A DNA stretch of 64,000 bases from Rhizophagus clarus (GCA_015698045.1 BLAL01000053.1:1118501-1182500); one strand, 5' to 3'. Positions 1-12,518 are shown, counted from the stretch's first letter. Numbers and translations: made by a program. The notes: generated by a model not told the origin, from the sequence alone.

Positions 1-2626
1 CGTCTCGGTAAAATAAAATCCTTTGGGGCTTGGACCCACAAGTCTGATAAAACGCTTTTAACAATTCTTTAACCATATTTGCCAAATCATTGATTATCTC
101 GTCACGTCCACCTTGAACTCTAATTGACGCTGCGTAACGAGACGCCCTAGCGTCCATGGAACCACAAAGACCAGCATAAGATGGACTCTCGTTTTCGCCT
201 GAAGAGATGTGAGAAATGAAATATATTAAAGATAATTCATGTGAAAATATATATATTTATTTAATTTACCAGGACCAGGATGAGATACGTCTGCACCTAT
301 TAAAATAGTGGGCATTTCTCCTACAAACGGAATATTTCTGAGGAATGAATTCATTCCTCCAAGTTTAACGTTCATCTTTAGACAAACATTTGCACAATAT
401 TGTTTATTCGGTTTAAACATGTGTTCATGTTGGATACACTGTGTTGCAACACCAATAATTGTCTCACCCACACGTTTAATTTCGGCATATAATTCTTTTA
501 CTATTTCCGGGAGAACACAAAGAATAAGTTGTGGGTTTGCTTTTGCCGTATTACCAGCCTTCAACCAGGCTAATTTTAATGATTCCTCAATATTTCCTAT
601 AGGATTTGCACGTGATAAGGGAGGATGTTTATTTGGAACATTCTGTTAAAGATAGATGATTAAATAGTATTAATTAGAAACTTAAATTCATACAAAAATA
701 GGTTTATATTATTAACGTTAACTTACTAATCCCGTGTATTGACATGTATTAACAAATTCTCTCATGAACACTTCGATAACACCATCAGGCAAATCGTCTT
801 CATTTAAAAATACTAAGACTGACCATGAACCAAGGGTAGCACCAGTTGCTAATCTTTTATTTCGTAAATCCCATGCTCCGTTTTCCGGCTCGAAAGAAGA
901 CTGGTACTGAATCGTTGGAGTGGGAAGAACCCTAGCTTTCACCTGTAAAATTAAATTCATACATTATTTTGATTATTAAAATATAATTTATTCTCGTGAT
1001 ACAGCAATAATATTTCAAATCTACCACTGCCATATCGTTTGATATATCCATCCCGAATTGTCGAAGGTATTCATTGTTTCGATAATTTAATATATTAAGA
1101 CCTTCATTGATCATATTTGCCCGAAGGGATGGATTCTGACGAGCAAACTTTATCATTTCTTTTGTTTGTTTTCCGTTCAACTTCCGTATATATCGTTGTT
1201 CCTATTATCCGAATAAATATTAATTAAAAAAAAAAAAAACACTTATAATCGTTTGTTATCGCTAGATGAATATATAATTTACCGGAAGTACTTCACAAAC
1301 TTCTATCGGAAATTTGATGCCTCTCCGTACGGTAACGCAAGGAAGAAATGGAAATATTAAACGTAAATTGTAAGTATCATAAAAATAAGTTTTCACATCA
1401 ATGGTACTACCGTCACCTCTATCAAACATAGTGTGGGAAGCTGGAGTTTCAGTCAATCCCTCAATCCTAAATTTTCGACCACTTCCCCTTCTATGATTAT
1501 CCTTTATTTTAAGACCTCTTATAATATCCTCAACCTTATGACGGTCATTTACTGAAAGGCCTCTACGTAAATCATTAGGAGATCTTTTACCCAATATTTT
1601 TGCAACCATTTCAACAAGTGGACATTTTTCATAAAAAGCAGTAGCGGTTAAGTCTACGTTTATCATCATTTTCCCACTTACTGTAGGACGCGCTGATTGA
1701 AAATATCCTCGCCAAGCCTCCAAACCACCAGAAAGGGGATAAGTTCTCTGCGGTTGAACATAAAAAGATCTACCTACAGTAGGATATTTCGTAGAAATCT
1801 TGTGACTGATAATAATGTCCATCGCCGTTATTGCTTATTGCATAAAATTAGTAAGATTAAATCCATTATAAGATTCATCCTTATTATAGAAAGAAAATAA
1901 CAAAAAAAATTACCCATATGACAATCATTTGTCCTACTGCCTCTTGCACGTAGAAATCGGAATAGCTCCTCCAAAACAATTTCTTGCTTTCTTATTAACC
2001 TAACTTTAAATTTTCGTAGTGGACGTCCTCTAACCACGGGCGCATCTTCCTCCAATTCCACCTAATTTTGAGCAAGTTTCTGGTTTTTAATTTCAAAAGC
2101 CAAAAAAAAATTAAAAAAGAATAAAGATATTTACTTCAAAATTGTAAATATCACCGAATGGCAATTTCGTATGTGCATACATATTAGTTTTTCCTACCAA
2201 CATTTGGAATTAGTTAGTATTAATTTCCCCTTTTAAATATTTATAGATATCATACAGTATTAATAATTCTAAGAAATTTTCTAGTATAGTTTTGATGTTA
2301 TTTTATAAAAGCATGTCCTTTTTGGTTTGTTTTATTCAATATTCAGATATTTATTATTTTTTTTTTTTTTTTATTGAACACATACCGTCAAATACCGGCC
2401 TTGAATCTCCAAAAGCTTCTTGGTATTTGTCCACAAGATGGTTAAATATCCTCCAATTTAATCGCCGAGGGACCACAGGTGATATCGTCACTTCGTAATG
2501 CACAAAGTTCGCATTCTGCATCTTAGTAACTTCAAAATAATTGGTTCGAACATTTAATTTTGGTCCCTCTTTACCAAAATCTGGTCTTTTTACGAACTGA
2601 GTGATTTTAAAAGCGGGTTCTTCCAT
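1..2626 (-). CDS. Argonaute protein, 5' part, eight exons, cut by the left window edge
   Basis: Small-RNA-guided silencing protein. Proposed exons (minus strand): 2626-2386, 2193-2135, 2061-1914, 1833-1283, 1201-1025, 942-727, 642-270, 198-1. All introns are bounded by GT/AG and the frame stays open through every join, giving about 655 residues here against the usual 850-1000. Exons 1-3 carry the N domain (VFDG then KTNMYAHTKLPFGDIYNFE). Exon 4 holds linker 1 (GGLEAWRGYFQSARPT) and the PAZ domain. Exons 5-7 cover linker 2 and MID. The PIWI domain starts at the end of exon 7. Three of the four DEDH slicer residues are visible: Asp in GADVSHPGPG (codon 289-291), Glu in RDEIIND (98-100) and Asp in FYRD (2-4). 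The His lies outside the window. The 2626 ATG gives a compact N-terminus. No stop or frameshift is seen, so the visible part looks intact and slicer-competent. An upstream exon cannot be excluded. Confidence 0.93.
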
Positions 2627-2639
2627 ATTATATATTCAA

Positions 2640-3983
2640 TAAAGAGAAGAATATTAATAATTTAGGATGCGTATAAAATGAATTTTCTTTCTTTTTTTTT
2701 TTTTATCAGCTCAAGTCATGGTAATCAGTTTCTTATATAGTTTAAATGCTGACGAGTTATCATATGAGTTTTTAACCTGAAGATATAATGTGTATTTTGT
2801 TTATTTTATTATACAAGTTTTTTTCAAAATATTGCGTGTGAAGATGAGAGAATATTGCTATAGATTTCCAATTTGGTAAAAATTTTTATAAGAAGAGTCA
2901 ACATTAACCGGCCTAATCTAGAATGTTTTTTTTTATAAATTTAGTAAGTTGAACAAAATGTAAATGTTATCCATTTCAATATAAACAAACATTGACGTAA
3001 CCTCGATAGTCGATAGTCACTTGGGGTAAAGATCATTTTCTTATACGCACATGAATTTCTCACATATAGGATATTCCTACTTGTGCACAAAAATGATCTA
3101 CGATTGGATTAGTAACTTCAAATCATTGACAGATATGGTATTATTACATAAACCAGAAGATAACAAAACAATACAACAAAAGCCATATATGAGTAACACT
3201 TCAAAATAAGGAACCAATTATAAACCATCAGCTTTTTAATTGTCATAGTTTTGTTTTGTACCAATAATTAATAAAAAGAATTCTTATAATGTATTTACTC
3301 CAACGATATATTTCATGAGTGCGTTCTCACGCATCTCCTTTAATGAGATTGGCTAATGATTGAGATATTGATCAAATGTTACGATCAATTAAAGTTAAAA
3401 TGGTTATATTATGCTTTTTCGACCAATCAGAACAACTTTATGAAAAGTTATCTGAACCTCAATTCACTCGCATTTTCGATCCATTGAGTTAAGTACTTGG
3501 GAACGCCCTGGATCAAGCTTTGATCTCTTTTTTTATTGTAGATAATTTGTTTGTATTGTGCAAATTACAAAATAAAGTTACTAAGAAGGAAAATAGGTTC
3601 GAAATATAATGTGCATTGTAAATATATTAAAAAATTTGTATTGTCTATATTCGATTTTTGAATTAAACGTATGAGTAAAGCGAAATTTTTTTCAAAAATT
3701 CAATAAAATAATTTCTAAAGCAAAACTCACCTAAATATCACGGAAAATAATTCATTCTCTTAATATGACGTAATCTTCTTTAACTGATCCAATTATAATC
3801 TCCAATTAATGTCAGCTAATGTTTGAAAAAGAAATATTGTTTCGTAGTTTTTTTTTTTATATCATAAAAGTAATCTTTAAATATTTGCCCTACAATAAAG
3901 TTACTTTTTTTCAACTTCACTTAAAATTCCCATTTCATTATACTTTCGATTATTATTATTAATCTTTTATTGTTCCAATTTAA
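2640..3983. other. AT-rich intergenic, upstream side of the Argonaute gene
   Basis: I see no gene-like open frame or RNA gene. The first few hundred bases upstream of 2626 probably hold the Argonaute promoter, but no motif stands out from the AT background. Confidence 0.5.
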
Positions 3984-4183
3984 TACAGTGGTACCTCCCT
4001 ATAGTCACGCAGTCGGGCACATAGTGACTTTTAAAGCACAATGTGCTTATAAAGTGGTGCTATTATGATTGTGACTATAGGGAAGGATTCTTCTAATAAT
4101 TTTTACCATTCAAAAAGCTCAAATATGTGCTTATATATATGATGTGCTTATATAGGGGGTGACTATATGGAGGTACGACTGTA
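3984..4183. mobile_element. MITE of about 200 bp with pogo/Tigger-like ends
   Basis: The left end reads CAGTGGTACCTCCCTATAG and the right end is its imperfect inverse (CTATATGGAGGTACGACTG). Each end is bordered by TA, the target site of Tc1/mariner and pogo elements. Shorter copies of GTGCTTATA repeat inside both ends. There is no coding capacity. The CAGTGGTACCTC-type end resembles pogo/Tigger elements, so this is probably a non-autonomous derivative. Confidence 0.75.
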
Positions 4184-4189
4184 TTTTCT

Positions 4190-5380
4190 CCGTTTTTTTT
4201 AAAAAAAAAAAAATGACGATCTTTCAAAAAACCATATTTGTGTATTAACCAGCAAATAACAAAATCTTGATGAATTAAATAATTAAATTGAAAACCATTG
4301 GATTTAGTTAGAATTCATGACTACACGCACGTTCTGCATTACTTTTCCTAAAAAAATTCTTCTGGTTCATATATACACAACGTTACAATGTATACAGGCG
4401 TATATATGTTATAAAATAATGATCGATAAGAGCATACTAAAACATTATTTCTTATGGTGCATAAAGGATTATGCAAACAAGTGGATACTTTATTTGTATT
4501 TGTGACTGCAAGATTCTTATTTATTCGCGAACAAGGAAATGTAATGAATTAATTATAAAGCTATTGTGTAATATATTCGTTTATTCATTTTCAGTTATCC
4601 TCTCCACAATCTTAATTTCTCTCGTGCGTACTCTCCTCGAATGTAATTCCTGTAAGCCCGTGTCCCGCCTCGTGAAAATCCAAATTTTCGAAGTTTTGGT
4701 ACGTAAACGCCCTGAATTTCTTTGAGAGGGTTAGATCACGACAGTTCTTATAAACTATTCTTATTTTTATATAATTCGACCATCTTGAGAACCCTGTTTC
4801 CCTGCAAAATGTTGCAATAAAAGCATTTCCTGATTAATCACTTCTTAAATACTGCCGAAGTAAAGTCGGTTATGATCATAGTTTTTCATATTTCTGAGTA
4901 ATTTATCTCTTTCAGTCACTTTCTTTTTCCTTTTGTTTTTCTTGATTCAGTTTTAAATAGCATCGCATATATTCTTACTCTGAGTCTGAGAACTTATGAA
5001 CCTTTCCACTAGTATATAATGTTAATGTATGTTTATGCGCATCGTGTCATCAAGTGACTCTTTGTTTCTATTTTGTTGACTATTTATTTTATAACTTTAA
5101 TTCCATGCATGATTCTTTGAAATATAACCTTTTAATGTTGTACAATCATCATCTTTTTTTAATAATTTTTCGGTTGATCTTAATGCCTTTAAAACTTGTA
5201 AAATTTTTTACTAGTAATTTGTTGCTATCAAACCTTAAAGTGATGGAAAAAAAAAAAACTAACGAAGTGAATTTTCGAAAAACTGAATATTATATTACGT
5301 TTTATTGATGTATTAAAAGGGTTGTTAAAATTATTTATAAACAAAGTATAGTTACGATCGAACAGTCACGTGATCGCTGA
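4190..5380. other. Intergenic, no supported gene
   Basis: A few open frames under 90 codons exist, but they have random-like composition and no splice context. A slightly less AT-rich patch at about 4600-4740 did not resolve into a tRNA or a known protein. Confidence 0.5.
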
Positions 5381-5382
5381 TC

Positions 5383-5465
5383 ATGTTGCGAATGTTGCGA
5401 ATGTCACGAATGTTGCGAATGTCACGAATGTTATAAATGTTATAAATGTTATGAATATTGCAAAT
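5383..5465. repeat. Short tandem repeat, 9-bp unit AATGTTGCG and variants
   Basis: About nine consecutive units of the type AATGTTGCG / AATGTCACG / AATGTTATA are seen, with decay towards the 3' end. It is non-coding and probably a minisatellite. Confidence 0.8.
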
Positions 5466-5469
5466 GTTT

Positions 5470-7207
5470 GATATGTTAAACATATGCAATATAACAAATA
5501 TATGAAATATATGAAATAAGTAGCATTTATGTGATATGTTAGGTATGTCAAGTAAATTTAGCGTAGTTGTTTTTTGTATAAATATAGGCGTTTTTAATCA
5601 ATGTAAAAACAGATAATTTCGTTTTAAATAAAATAAAGCATTTATTTAATGTTATCTCGTTGTTAAAGTGTTAGTTTATTTATAAATAAATGCTTGCGTC
5701 TGAGTGTAATTGCTAGTGTGTGCATTACCTATTCGCAACCGATTAATTTACGTTTTTTTTTGTTTAAGTTGATCGTGTAACCTTCGCAAATTGATCAACG
5801 GTGAAACGTTTATTAGTAATTTATTATATTTTATTTCATTTTCGCATTTATATTTAACTAATAAAACCTTCTGCTACATATATACAACGCTTATTTTCAT
5901 AAGCATAAAAGAACTGGCATTTACAGTATCTACTCTTCACAACTATAAAGACTCTTTAGTGCAAATATGATCAGAAAAAAATTAGATAACTTTATAAATG
6001 AATTGGAATGGCAACACGTGAAATTGAACTTTACGATGTTGGTGGCTAAGAATAGAGAATCATTAATTGTATTTTACTACCGTTATTAAAATGGTTTGTC
6101 TTTAAATATATGTAAAGAAACTATCTATTTTATTTCATATTATATACATACAGTACATCATGATTGTCCTATGTCTAACGATTAATATAAAATAAATCTA
6201 CACTAATTATAAAAATAAACATAATAATTAAAAAAAAAAAATGCTAGCTGAAAAATATAAATAATAATAAATAATGGTGATAAATTAAATAACCATCACT
6301 ATTCAATTGTGTTCCCACAATTGAATAGTGATGAGAAAAGCACTTATTAAGTGGAATTTCAGTTAAAGGTAAACTTACGAAGTTAGGACAAGGAAATCAA
6401 TAATGAAGATCGTGAAAGAGCATGTATTCTATTAGGAAGATAAGTATTCCTTTTTCTTACAACAACTAAACGTAAGGAAGGAATGGATATAACAATCGTC
6501 TGTTGTATGTTGTTTAATCTTCCATCGATTGTAAGAACTTAGTTAGGAAATAACTTCTCACATCAATACTTCGGAGCTTGAGAGACCTAGCATTTGCTGT
6601 CATCTTTTCAATTCATTAAAAAATATTTATTAGTTAATAGAGATATATAAACATGAAAAAAATTCATTAATTTAATTACCTCTGAAGTTCCATCATCAAA
6701 TATAAAAGATATCATTCTTAAAAATGTTATCTTCTTTCCTTATTATAGCAACAGCTTCTTTTATAATATAATTGAAAACAAAACAAATTAGAGAATTTTA
6801 AATGAAGATATAATTTTTTGTTAAATATTTTTAGAATAAAATTTTTAGAAAATATTCTCTTTTCTTAAACGACTAAGTGGTAATTATATATAAATTTATT
6901 TATTTATTAAAAGATCCATAATAAAAGAATATAATGATATATTAGGCTAGACTGTAAATATCATCTAATGTCAGAAAAGATAATAAGAGATTAGGATTCA
7001 ACGAATATTAACCTGAAAAGGTTAAATAATGAGAAACTTGAAACATTGAAACGATAAAGATGATAAGAATTTAATAAATATTTACCTGAAAAGGTTAAAA
7101 AATAATAGTCGTGTAACCACAAAGATATTGTCAGCCAAACGTCAGATGCAATATAAGGAACAAAATGTGTACAGAATAGGATAAAAGCGGGTACATGCAT
7201 ATGCTTG

Positions 7208-7239
<32 letters not shown>

Positions 7240-7568
7240 AATCAATTGTTCTTAACGGAATTCGGTGGATTCTTTAATCCGGATTACGGATCCCATGCAT
7301 GATATTTTGTTATGTAATGTAGCACATGAGTGACAACATACATTGTGGTAGTACTGGAAAGCTTTGACGTGGAAAAAATTTTTTTTTTTTTTTGAAATAA
7401 AATGTGAAATTATTTTTATATGAATTTTTGTTTTTATCGTGACTGTAACATTTTTACATGGGTCATTCCACTAGATTTTATTGGTAAAAACATTTGCCAC
7501 AACAAATCACATATTTTTTACGAAACTTTTATAGGATAAGAAAATTGCAAGTGATATTATTTGACAAC
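5470..7568. other. AT-rich intergenic with one perfect hairpin and a TA microsatellite
   Basis: No gene is supported. A perfect hairpin lies at 6294-6333 (listed separately) and a TA-rich microsatellite at about 7205-7240. Confidence 0.5.
6294..6333. repeat. Perfect inverted repeat, 18-bp arms and 4-bp loop
   Basis: Arms CATCACTATTCAATTGTG (6294-6311) and its exact complement (6316-6333) are separated by TTCC. It could form a hairpin in DNA or RNA. No adjacent gene explains it as a terminator, and it may be a remnant of a small palindromic element. Confidence 0.85.
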
Positions 7569-7576
7569 CCGTTACT

Positions 7577-7895
7577 TAGTGTTGGCCAGTGACCCAAATG
7601 ACCTCAAATGACCCAAATGACTGGTCACGTGTCATTTGGGTCATTTCAACGTTAAATGACAAATGACCTAGTCATTTGAAAATTACGTCATAATTCTGAC
7701 CAATACAATTTCAATATTTTATGATAAAAATTTTCATGTAATACTATAAATTCATAATTCTAGCCGGAATCATAAACCTGGCCTAAATTATAAAGCATTA
7801 ATTTTAAATGACTCAAATGACAAATGACCCTAATGACTAGGTCATTCAAAGGTCATCTCAAAATGGACAAATGACCTGGTCATTTGCCACCACTG
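7577..7895. mobile_element. hAT-type non-autonomous element (319 bp)
   Basis: Ends are TAGTGTTGGCCA and the inverse of CAGTGGTGGCAAATG. The flanks read CCGTTACT on the left and CCGGTTACT on the right, an 8-bp target duplication with one later insertion, as made by hAT transposases. The inside is mostly repeats of CAAATGAC and its complement GTCATTTG, so it can fold extensively. A shorter relative with the same ends sits at 33573-33750. Confidence 0.85.
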
Positions 7896-8069
7896 CCGGT
7901 TACTATATATTGCTTTTGATCGATTAATTGATTATTATTTAAAACACTAAAAGATTTGTTGGTTGCCGATCGTATTAACATAGAAAAGAAATATATTATA
8001 TAATCAGCAAATCAATACCAAAGATGGGGGATCAGCATCTTAAAATGGAAATCACTTAAAAAACTAATC

Positions 8070-9146
8070 TTATGTTAACGTTAGGCTAACGTTAACGTTA
8101 ACATTAACTATCATGGTATTAGTGTTTCGATCCGGATGAAATCCGTCATCCGGATTGAATAACGATTTAATCTTGATGATTTTGTATAATTTAAAATCAA
8201 ATTCTTTAAAAAAAGGATCCTGAGTGACATAGTCCTGGACCAGTAGTGACTTTTTGCGTAAATTTTCAGGTATGTTGTCAACTACCATGGTGAATGTTTC
8301 TTGTTGCTTGCGCTGTTTTAACGTCTACCTTCCAGGGAACTAGCAAACTGTTTCATTGCCAAGGGTGTAACACTAGTGGTTACAGTTAAAACGTGTTTTG
8401 ACAAAAGTGTTGAGGACTATACATAATTTAACCATTTGGTATTTCTGTAGCTATTTGACCGACATAGTAAGCGGCTTGCCCAAGCTGTCAAATGGTTTAG
8501 TATGTCTTCTTTGGACCATTGTACTGGTATGTTGTAAATTAATATATCCTGAATTGAATATAATTTTTCATCTGGAGTGACCGTTACTTGAGGGATGATG
8601 ACTTTTTTGATGACCTTAGTACGTGATTTCTCATGTGACTTGGATTTGTTATTGTTGACTGCGGAGGGCTTTGATTGACCAATTTGGTTATCCTTTTGTT
8701 TACCTGATGTTGATGATTTAGCCTTCCAAAATCTCTGTGATTTTTTTCCTGATTTGCTATTATCAATGGTAGTCTTACTAGAAGAGGTATCAATTTCAGG
8801 TATATCCTCTGTAACCATCTGTGTCATCTCTGAAGTTAGGATTATTGTGGAATCTGGTACGATAGGGGCCTGCTGTATTATCGTGAATTGCTGTGCCATA
8901 GGAATTGCTGGGCGAGACTTATTCATAGAGTCCTGGATTAGAGGCTTCATCATATGCTGAAGCAAAAAAGCTCTTTTGGGAATCTTGCGGTAGGCCAAAA
9001 AAACCTTTAGAAACACTTGATATTTCTCTATTAAAAGCGTCTAAGAAAATATGTGCAAACTCAAATAAAAACATTTGTTGGTACCATGACAGGACTATAT
9101 TTATATCAGAGAACTCTAAAATGGGTATATTTGTTCCTATCGACAT
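8070..9146 (-). pseudogene. Decayed retrotransposon ORF1-like gene (RWFPGxWTL family)
   Basis: The reading frame runs from 9146, shifts frame near 8930, and continues through a Ser/Lys-rich middle to a conserved part (SIQDILIYNIPVQW, SKEDILNHLTAW). It then shifts again near 8480 and reads on as LGNETV, FPGR, TLKQRK and NIPENL. I recall this pattern from a large glomeromycotan family associated with retroelements and resembling RNA-binding ORF1 proteins; that is memory, not a search result. Several stops interrupt it. Three TAG codons at 8325-8327, 8340-8342 and 8373-8375 fall where the family seems to have tryptophan. No reverse transcriptase frame follows within the window. Confidence 0.6.
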
Positions 9147-9149
9147 TTT

Positions 9150-9565
9150 ATATTATGTAATTGTGTTATATTCTTTTACAAAAAATATATTTTACTGTGG
9201 TTTTTTTTATAAAAGTGTACGAGACAGGAAAGGTTTTTTTTTGATTTCTAATGATTGTTATTATGTAATTTTTTTTTTGGTAATTTGATTGGTACAGGAT
9301 GTCACGTGAATCACGTAATTTATTATTTATTGAGGAAAAAACAAGAGTATAGGTACAAGTACTTAAGTTGTAATTTGTAAAAAATGAAAAAAAGAAATAA
9401 CAAGAAAAGATCATTTATAAAACAATGCAAAGATTCTATAAGATCTTTAAAACGAATATCAAAATATATAAAGAATAAAAAGAAAATGAAGACAAAAAAA
9501 AACAACGAAAAGAAGTAACAAAGAACTTTTTTGAGAGTAAGTAAACGAGGTGGAAATTCTCCTAT
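9150..9565. other. Intergenic, low complexity
   Basis: A/T-rich tracts only. Open frames on the minus strand here are poly-Phe/Lys type and look like chance. Confidence 0.5.
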
Positions 9566-9995
9566 TCTCTTCATCCTGCTTTCGCATCTTTCTTTTACGT
9601 GACCTCTTTAAAAGATTATGTAGATCCATTTTTAAAAGTTAATAATGCACAAAAAGATAATATTAATATTCGAAGTGAAAATGAAAATAAAGGTGAGTGT
9701 ACTGGGTGGAATTTCTTCTGCTCTCATTCAGCTTTCGCAACCATGTTTACGTGACCACTTTTACCATATTTAACAAACCGCACAACACACGCTCTCAACA
9801 CCGCGGCTCTTTCACTGACTCTTAAGATTTTGTAGATCCAAATTTTGATGAAGTACGAAAAGATAATAATGCACGAAATGAAAATGAAAATAGGTGAGTG
9901 TATGTGACTACTTTATCATATACTTAATCATACACTTTCAACATCAAAGATTTTATAGATTTAACGTTTAAGAAATATTACTATTGTTTTTATTA
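9566..9995 (+). repeat. Diverged tandem copies of an exon-like unit
   Basis: Two clear copies and one weak copy of a unit contain AAGATTwTGTAGATCCA, then AAAAGATAATAATGCAC, then GAAATGAAAATGAAAATA followed by GGTGAGTG. The copies start near 9612 and 9826, with the weak one near 9947. Each of the first two ends in a good splice-donor sequence. In one frame they read D(Y/F)VDP...N(E)NE, so they may be duplicated relic exons. No full gene could be assembled. Confidence 0.4.
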
Positions 9996-10176
9996 TTATA
10001 GTTATGTGATGTAATAATTGTAATTACTCATATTGTAAATGCCGCCAGGAAAAAAGGAGTATCTAGGGAACCATTTATATAACCATAAGGAAGACTTCTT
10101 TAACAAAATCAAGAAAATGATTTAAATAGTAGTGGTGTTTCTGCTTTCCTGATTTCTTGCTATAGTTAATAACTAA

Positions 10177-10379
10177 ATATGATCGATCAAAATTAATTAA
10201 TCACGTTTGATCGATAAGTTTAATCGATCAATTTATCGATCAAATAGCAATCTGGAATAAAAGATGACGTTGTACGACTTAAATTTCCAAAAATTTCTTA
10301 TTTATTTTCTTACTTAATTGGATTTTAGATTTTATGATCGATTAATTGATTGATTAATCAATCAATCATCGATCATAAT
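10177..10379. repeat. Imperfect inverted repeat rich in GATCGAT and ATTAATC
   Basis: AATATGATCGAT...AATTAATC at the left is mirrored by GATTAATC...ATCGATCATAATT at the right, with more GATCGAT copies between. It is possibly a decayed MITE. No target duplication was found. Confidence 0.4.
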
Positions 10380-10384
10380 TAAAA

Positions 10385-11080
10385 CAATTAAATTCCCTAA
10401 TTATATTACATGATTTTAATAAATTTTTTTTTCCGTACATATTTTATTAAAATAATTGAAATAAAGATAAAGAATGAGATAAAAGAAGTTCAATATAAGA
10501 GTACTGTAGAACAATATTAAGGGTAATTACATTCTAAAGTCCAAAAAAGGAAAATAATAGCTAAGTACAAAAGGATATAACAATATGACCAAGTCTCCTT
10601 CTGCTAGTGCTCTAATCCGCGGATAATTTCCATTTATCATCAGATTTCATACGGATTTTGTCAAAGTCGTCTCTAGAGGGAACTATAGTAACATTCCAAA
10701 ATTAAGGAAAAAAAAAAAAAGAAAATTTTAAAAAGAATAAACCAAGAAAAAAATAAGCATGTATAATAAAGGAACTGAGCACTATTGTTTTGCTGAAGAA
10801 GTGATTTATTAATATAATTTTTTTTCTTTCAAAAAATTCATAATTTAATTTAATATTGCTATATATATTTGTTTATTTACTGTATCATATAGGCTGTGCA
10901 AGCACAAATTAAAAGTCTGTATTATACTTTCAAATATAAAATTTTAAGATGCTCTATTTAAATACTGTAAGGTGGAGAATTTGTAGAGTTTTACCTCATA
11001 TAGTTAGGTATTCCTCCATAAACCGCATGTTCATCACCTTTACATAAGTATTTGTTGATGAAATGTATTTGAATTTAGAT
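10385..11080. other. Intergenic, nothing recognised
   Basis: AT-rich, with no open frame, repeat or RNA gene that I can support. Confidence 0.5.
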
Positions 11081-11081
11081 C

Positions 11082-11362
11082 CGAACAATAACAGAACTTG
11101 AATATAAAATATCTGAAATGCATTAATGAATATTATGAAATAAACAGGAATGGATTTTATGAGTATTTAGTATCTAATATTGATAACGAATTAGAAAATG
11201 GTATTTTAGAATTTGTAAAAGCAAATAATACTTTAGTACAAGAACAAGCTAATATTTCTATCACAATCTCATTCGCAAGCATATTTTACCAGTCGCAAAT
11301 TTACTAAAATTTTAGCTAAAGAGGATACTGAATGTTTGGAATATATAGTTGAAAACTGTTAA
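11082..11362 (+). pseudogene. Fragment of an abundant glomeromycotan uncharacterised protein
   Basis: Three overlapping frames together give ITELEYKISEM, then EYYEINRNGFYEYL and DNELENGILEFVKANNTLVQ, then SHSQAYFTSR and DTECLEYIVENC before a stop. Two frameshifts separate the pieces. I recall this pattern (VKANxTLVQEQANxSIxQSHxQAxxTSRLL) as a C-terminal module in many Rhizophagus hypothetical proteins, with no established function. The 5' part is missing. It is a decayed fragment rather than a gene. Confidence 0.5.
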
Positions 11363-11369
11363 TTATTCT

Positions 11370-12518
11370 TTAATTTTTGAATTATTTATTATATAAAAAG
11401 TAATTTCAATCCTTGAATTAAAAATCAGAAGTTAAATGAAATTAATAATTTTTAAAATAAAGTTAAAAAAAAAAAATATTATAAACAAAAAAGATACCTA
11501 ACAAATTAACTAAGGGTTAGCTCATCAACAAATTGTAATTTCTCTAACTGTGCTTCAAGTAAAAATTATATTTTCTTTCTGATTATTAATCATTATTTCT
11601 AAATCGGCGGAGGTATTTAGAAGGTCAATAATAAAACAAATTATAATAAAAATACATAATGTCTCATGATTTGATATAGTGTAAAAGGAAAAAAAATCAC
11701 TGTTTTTTAAATGACTTTCGACTTCCATCTTATCTTTTGTTTATACTTAAGAATACAAGCTTGTAATCATGAACAAAATAAACTTTTCCAAAAGGAATTT
11801 GATTAAATAAGAACAATCTTGACCGTCACGCAATCCAGAGTAACATTAAGCCATATAAACCAACCCTTTTCGCTCTGGTTTCTTCCACTCTGTCGAGTAG
11901 TTGAGTTTCACACCCATATCGTACTTCTAACGAGTGTAGGGTTTCGACTTTTATACTTCGTTCCCATACCTATACACTACAACTTACGAAAATATTTCAC
12001 TCCTCGTCTTCGTGTTTACACGAGGTGGCACACTAGCCAAAAGAATAACAGTAAAAATATTTATCAGAAAAGAGAACATTTTTTGATATAATGGTAAAAG
12101 AGTTAAATATATTATTAATGAAATAAGAATATTGATAATTACTTTTGAACTTTACCAAGTTATTGTAGCGAATCAGAAAATTTTCTTTCGACTTATATCT
12201 TATTCTCCTTATGAAGTTGGTAATTTGTACATTAACTAATTGTCATAATCTTATAATATGTTTATTTATTTTTGTAGTTTACTTCTCATGGTAACTATAG
12301 TTGAGATTTCCTCAGGGATGACGTTGAAAATAAGAAATCAAAATCAACTTTAATTATTTACAATATGAGACATTCAAATGTTGGTAAATGTTTCTAAAAT
12401 CTCCTAATATTAAAGATTACTTACATTTAGTTTGTATTTTAATATAAAGTTGAGCCATCATATCTTGTTAAGCAAACCTTGTATATTAATATCAACGAGC
12501 ACGACATAAGGATGTAAC

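Noticed and set aside
308..649. Plus-strand open frame of 113 codons
   Set aside because: It lies opposite Argonaute exon 7; the minus-strand reading has clear MID/PIWI motifs and splice sites.
4600..4740. Possible tRNA or structured RNA in a higher-GC patch
   Set aside because: No cloverleaf arms and no conserved boxes at correct spacing.
8754..8960. 68-codon plus-strand frame
   Set aside because: Antisense shadow of the ORF1-like relic.
8417..9016. Intact 199-residue gene
   Set aside because: Conserved sequence continues on both sides in other frames with stops, so this is a piece of a decayed ORF rather than a gene.
11819..12091. 90-codon plus-strand frame in a less AT-rich patch
   Set aside because: No motif, no splice context, and the opposite strand is equally open; composition alone is not enough.
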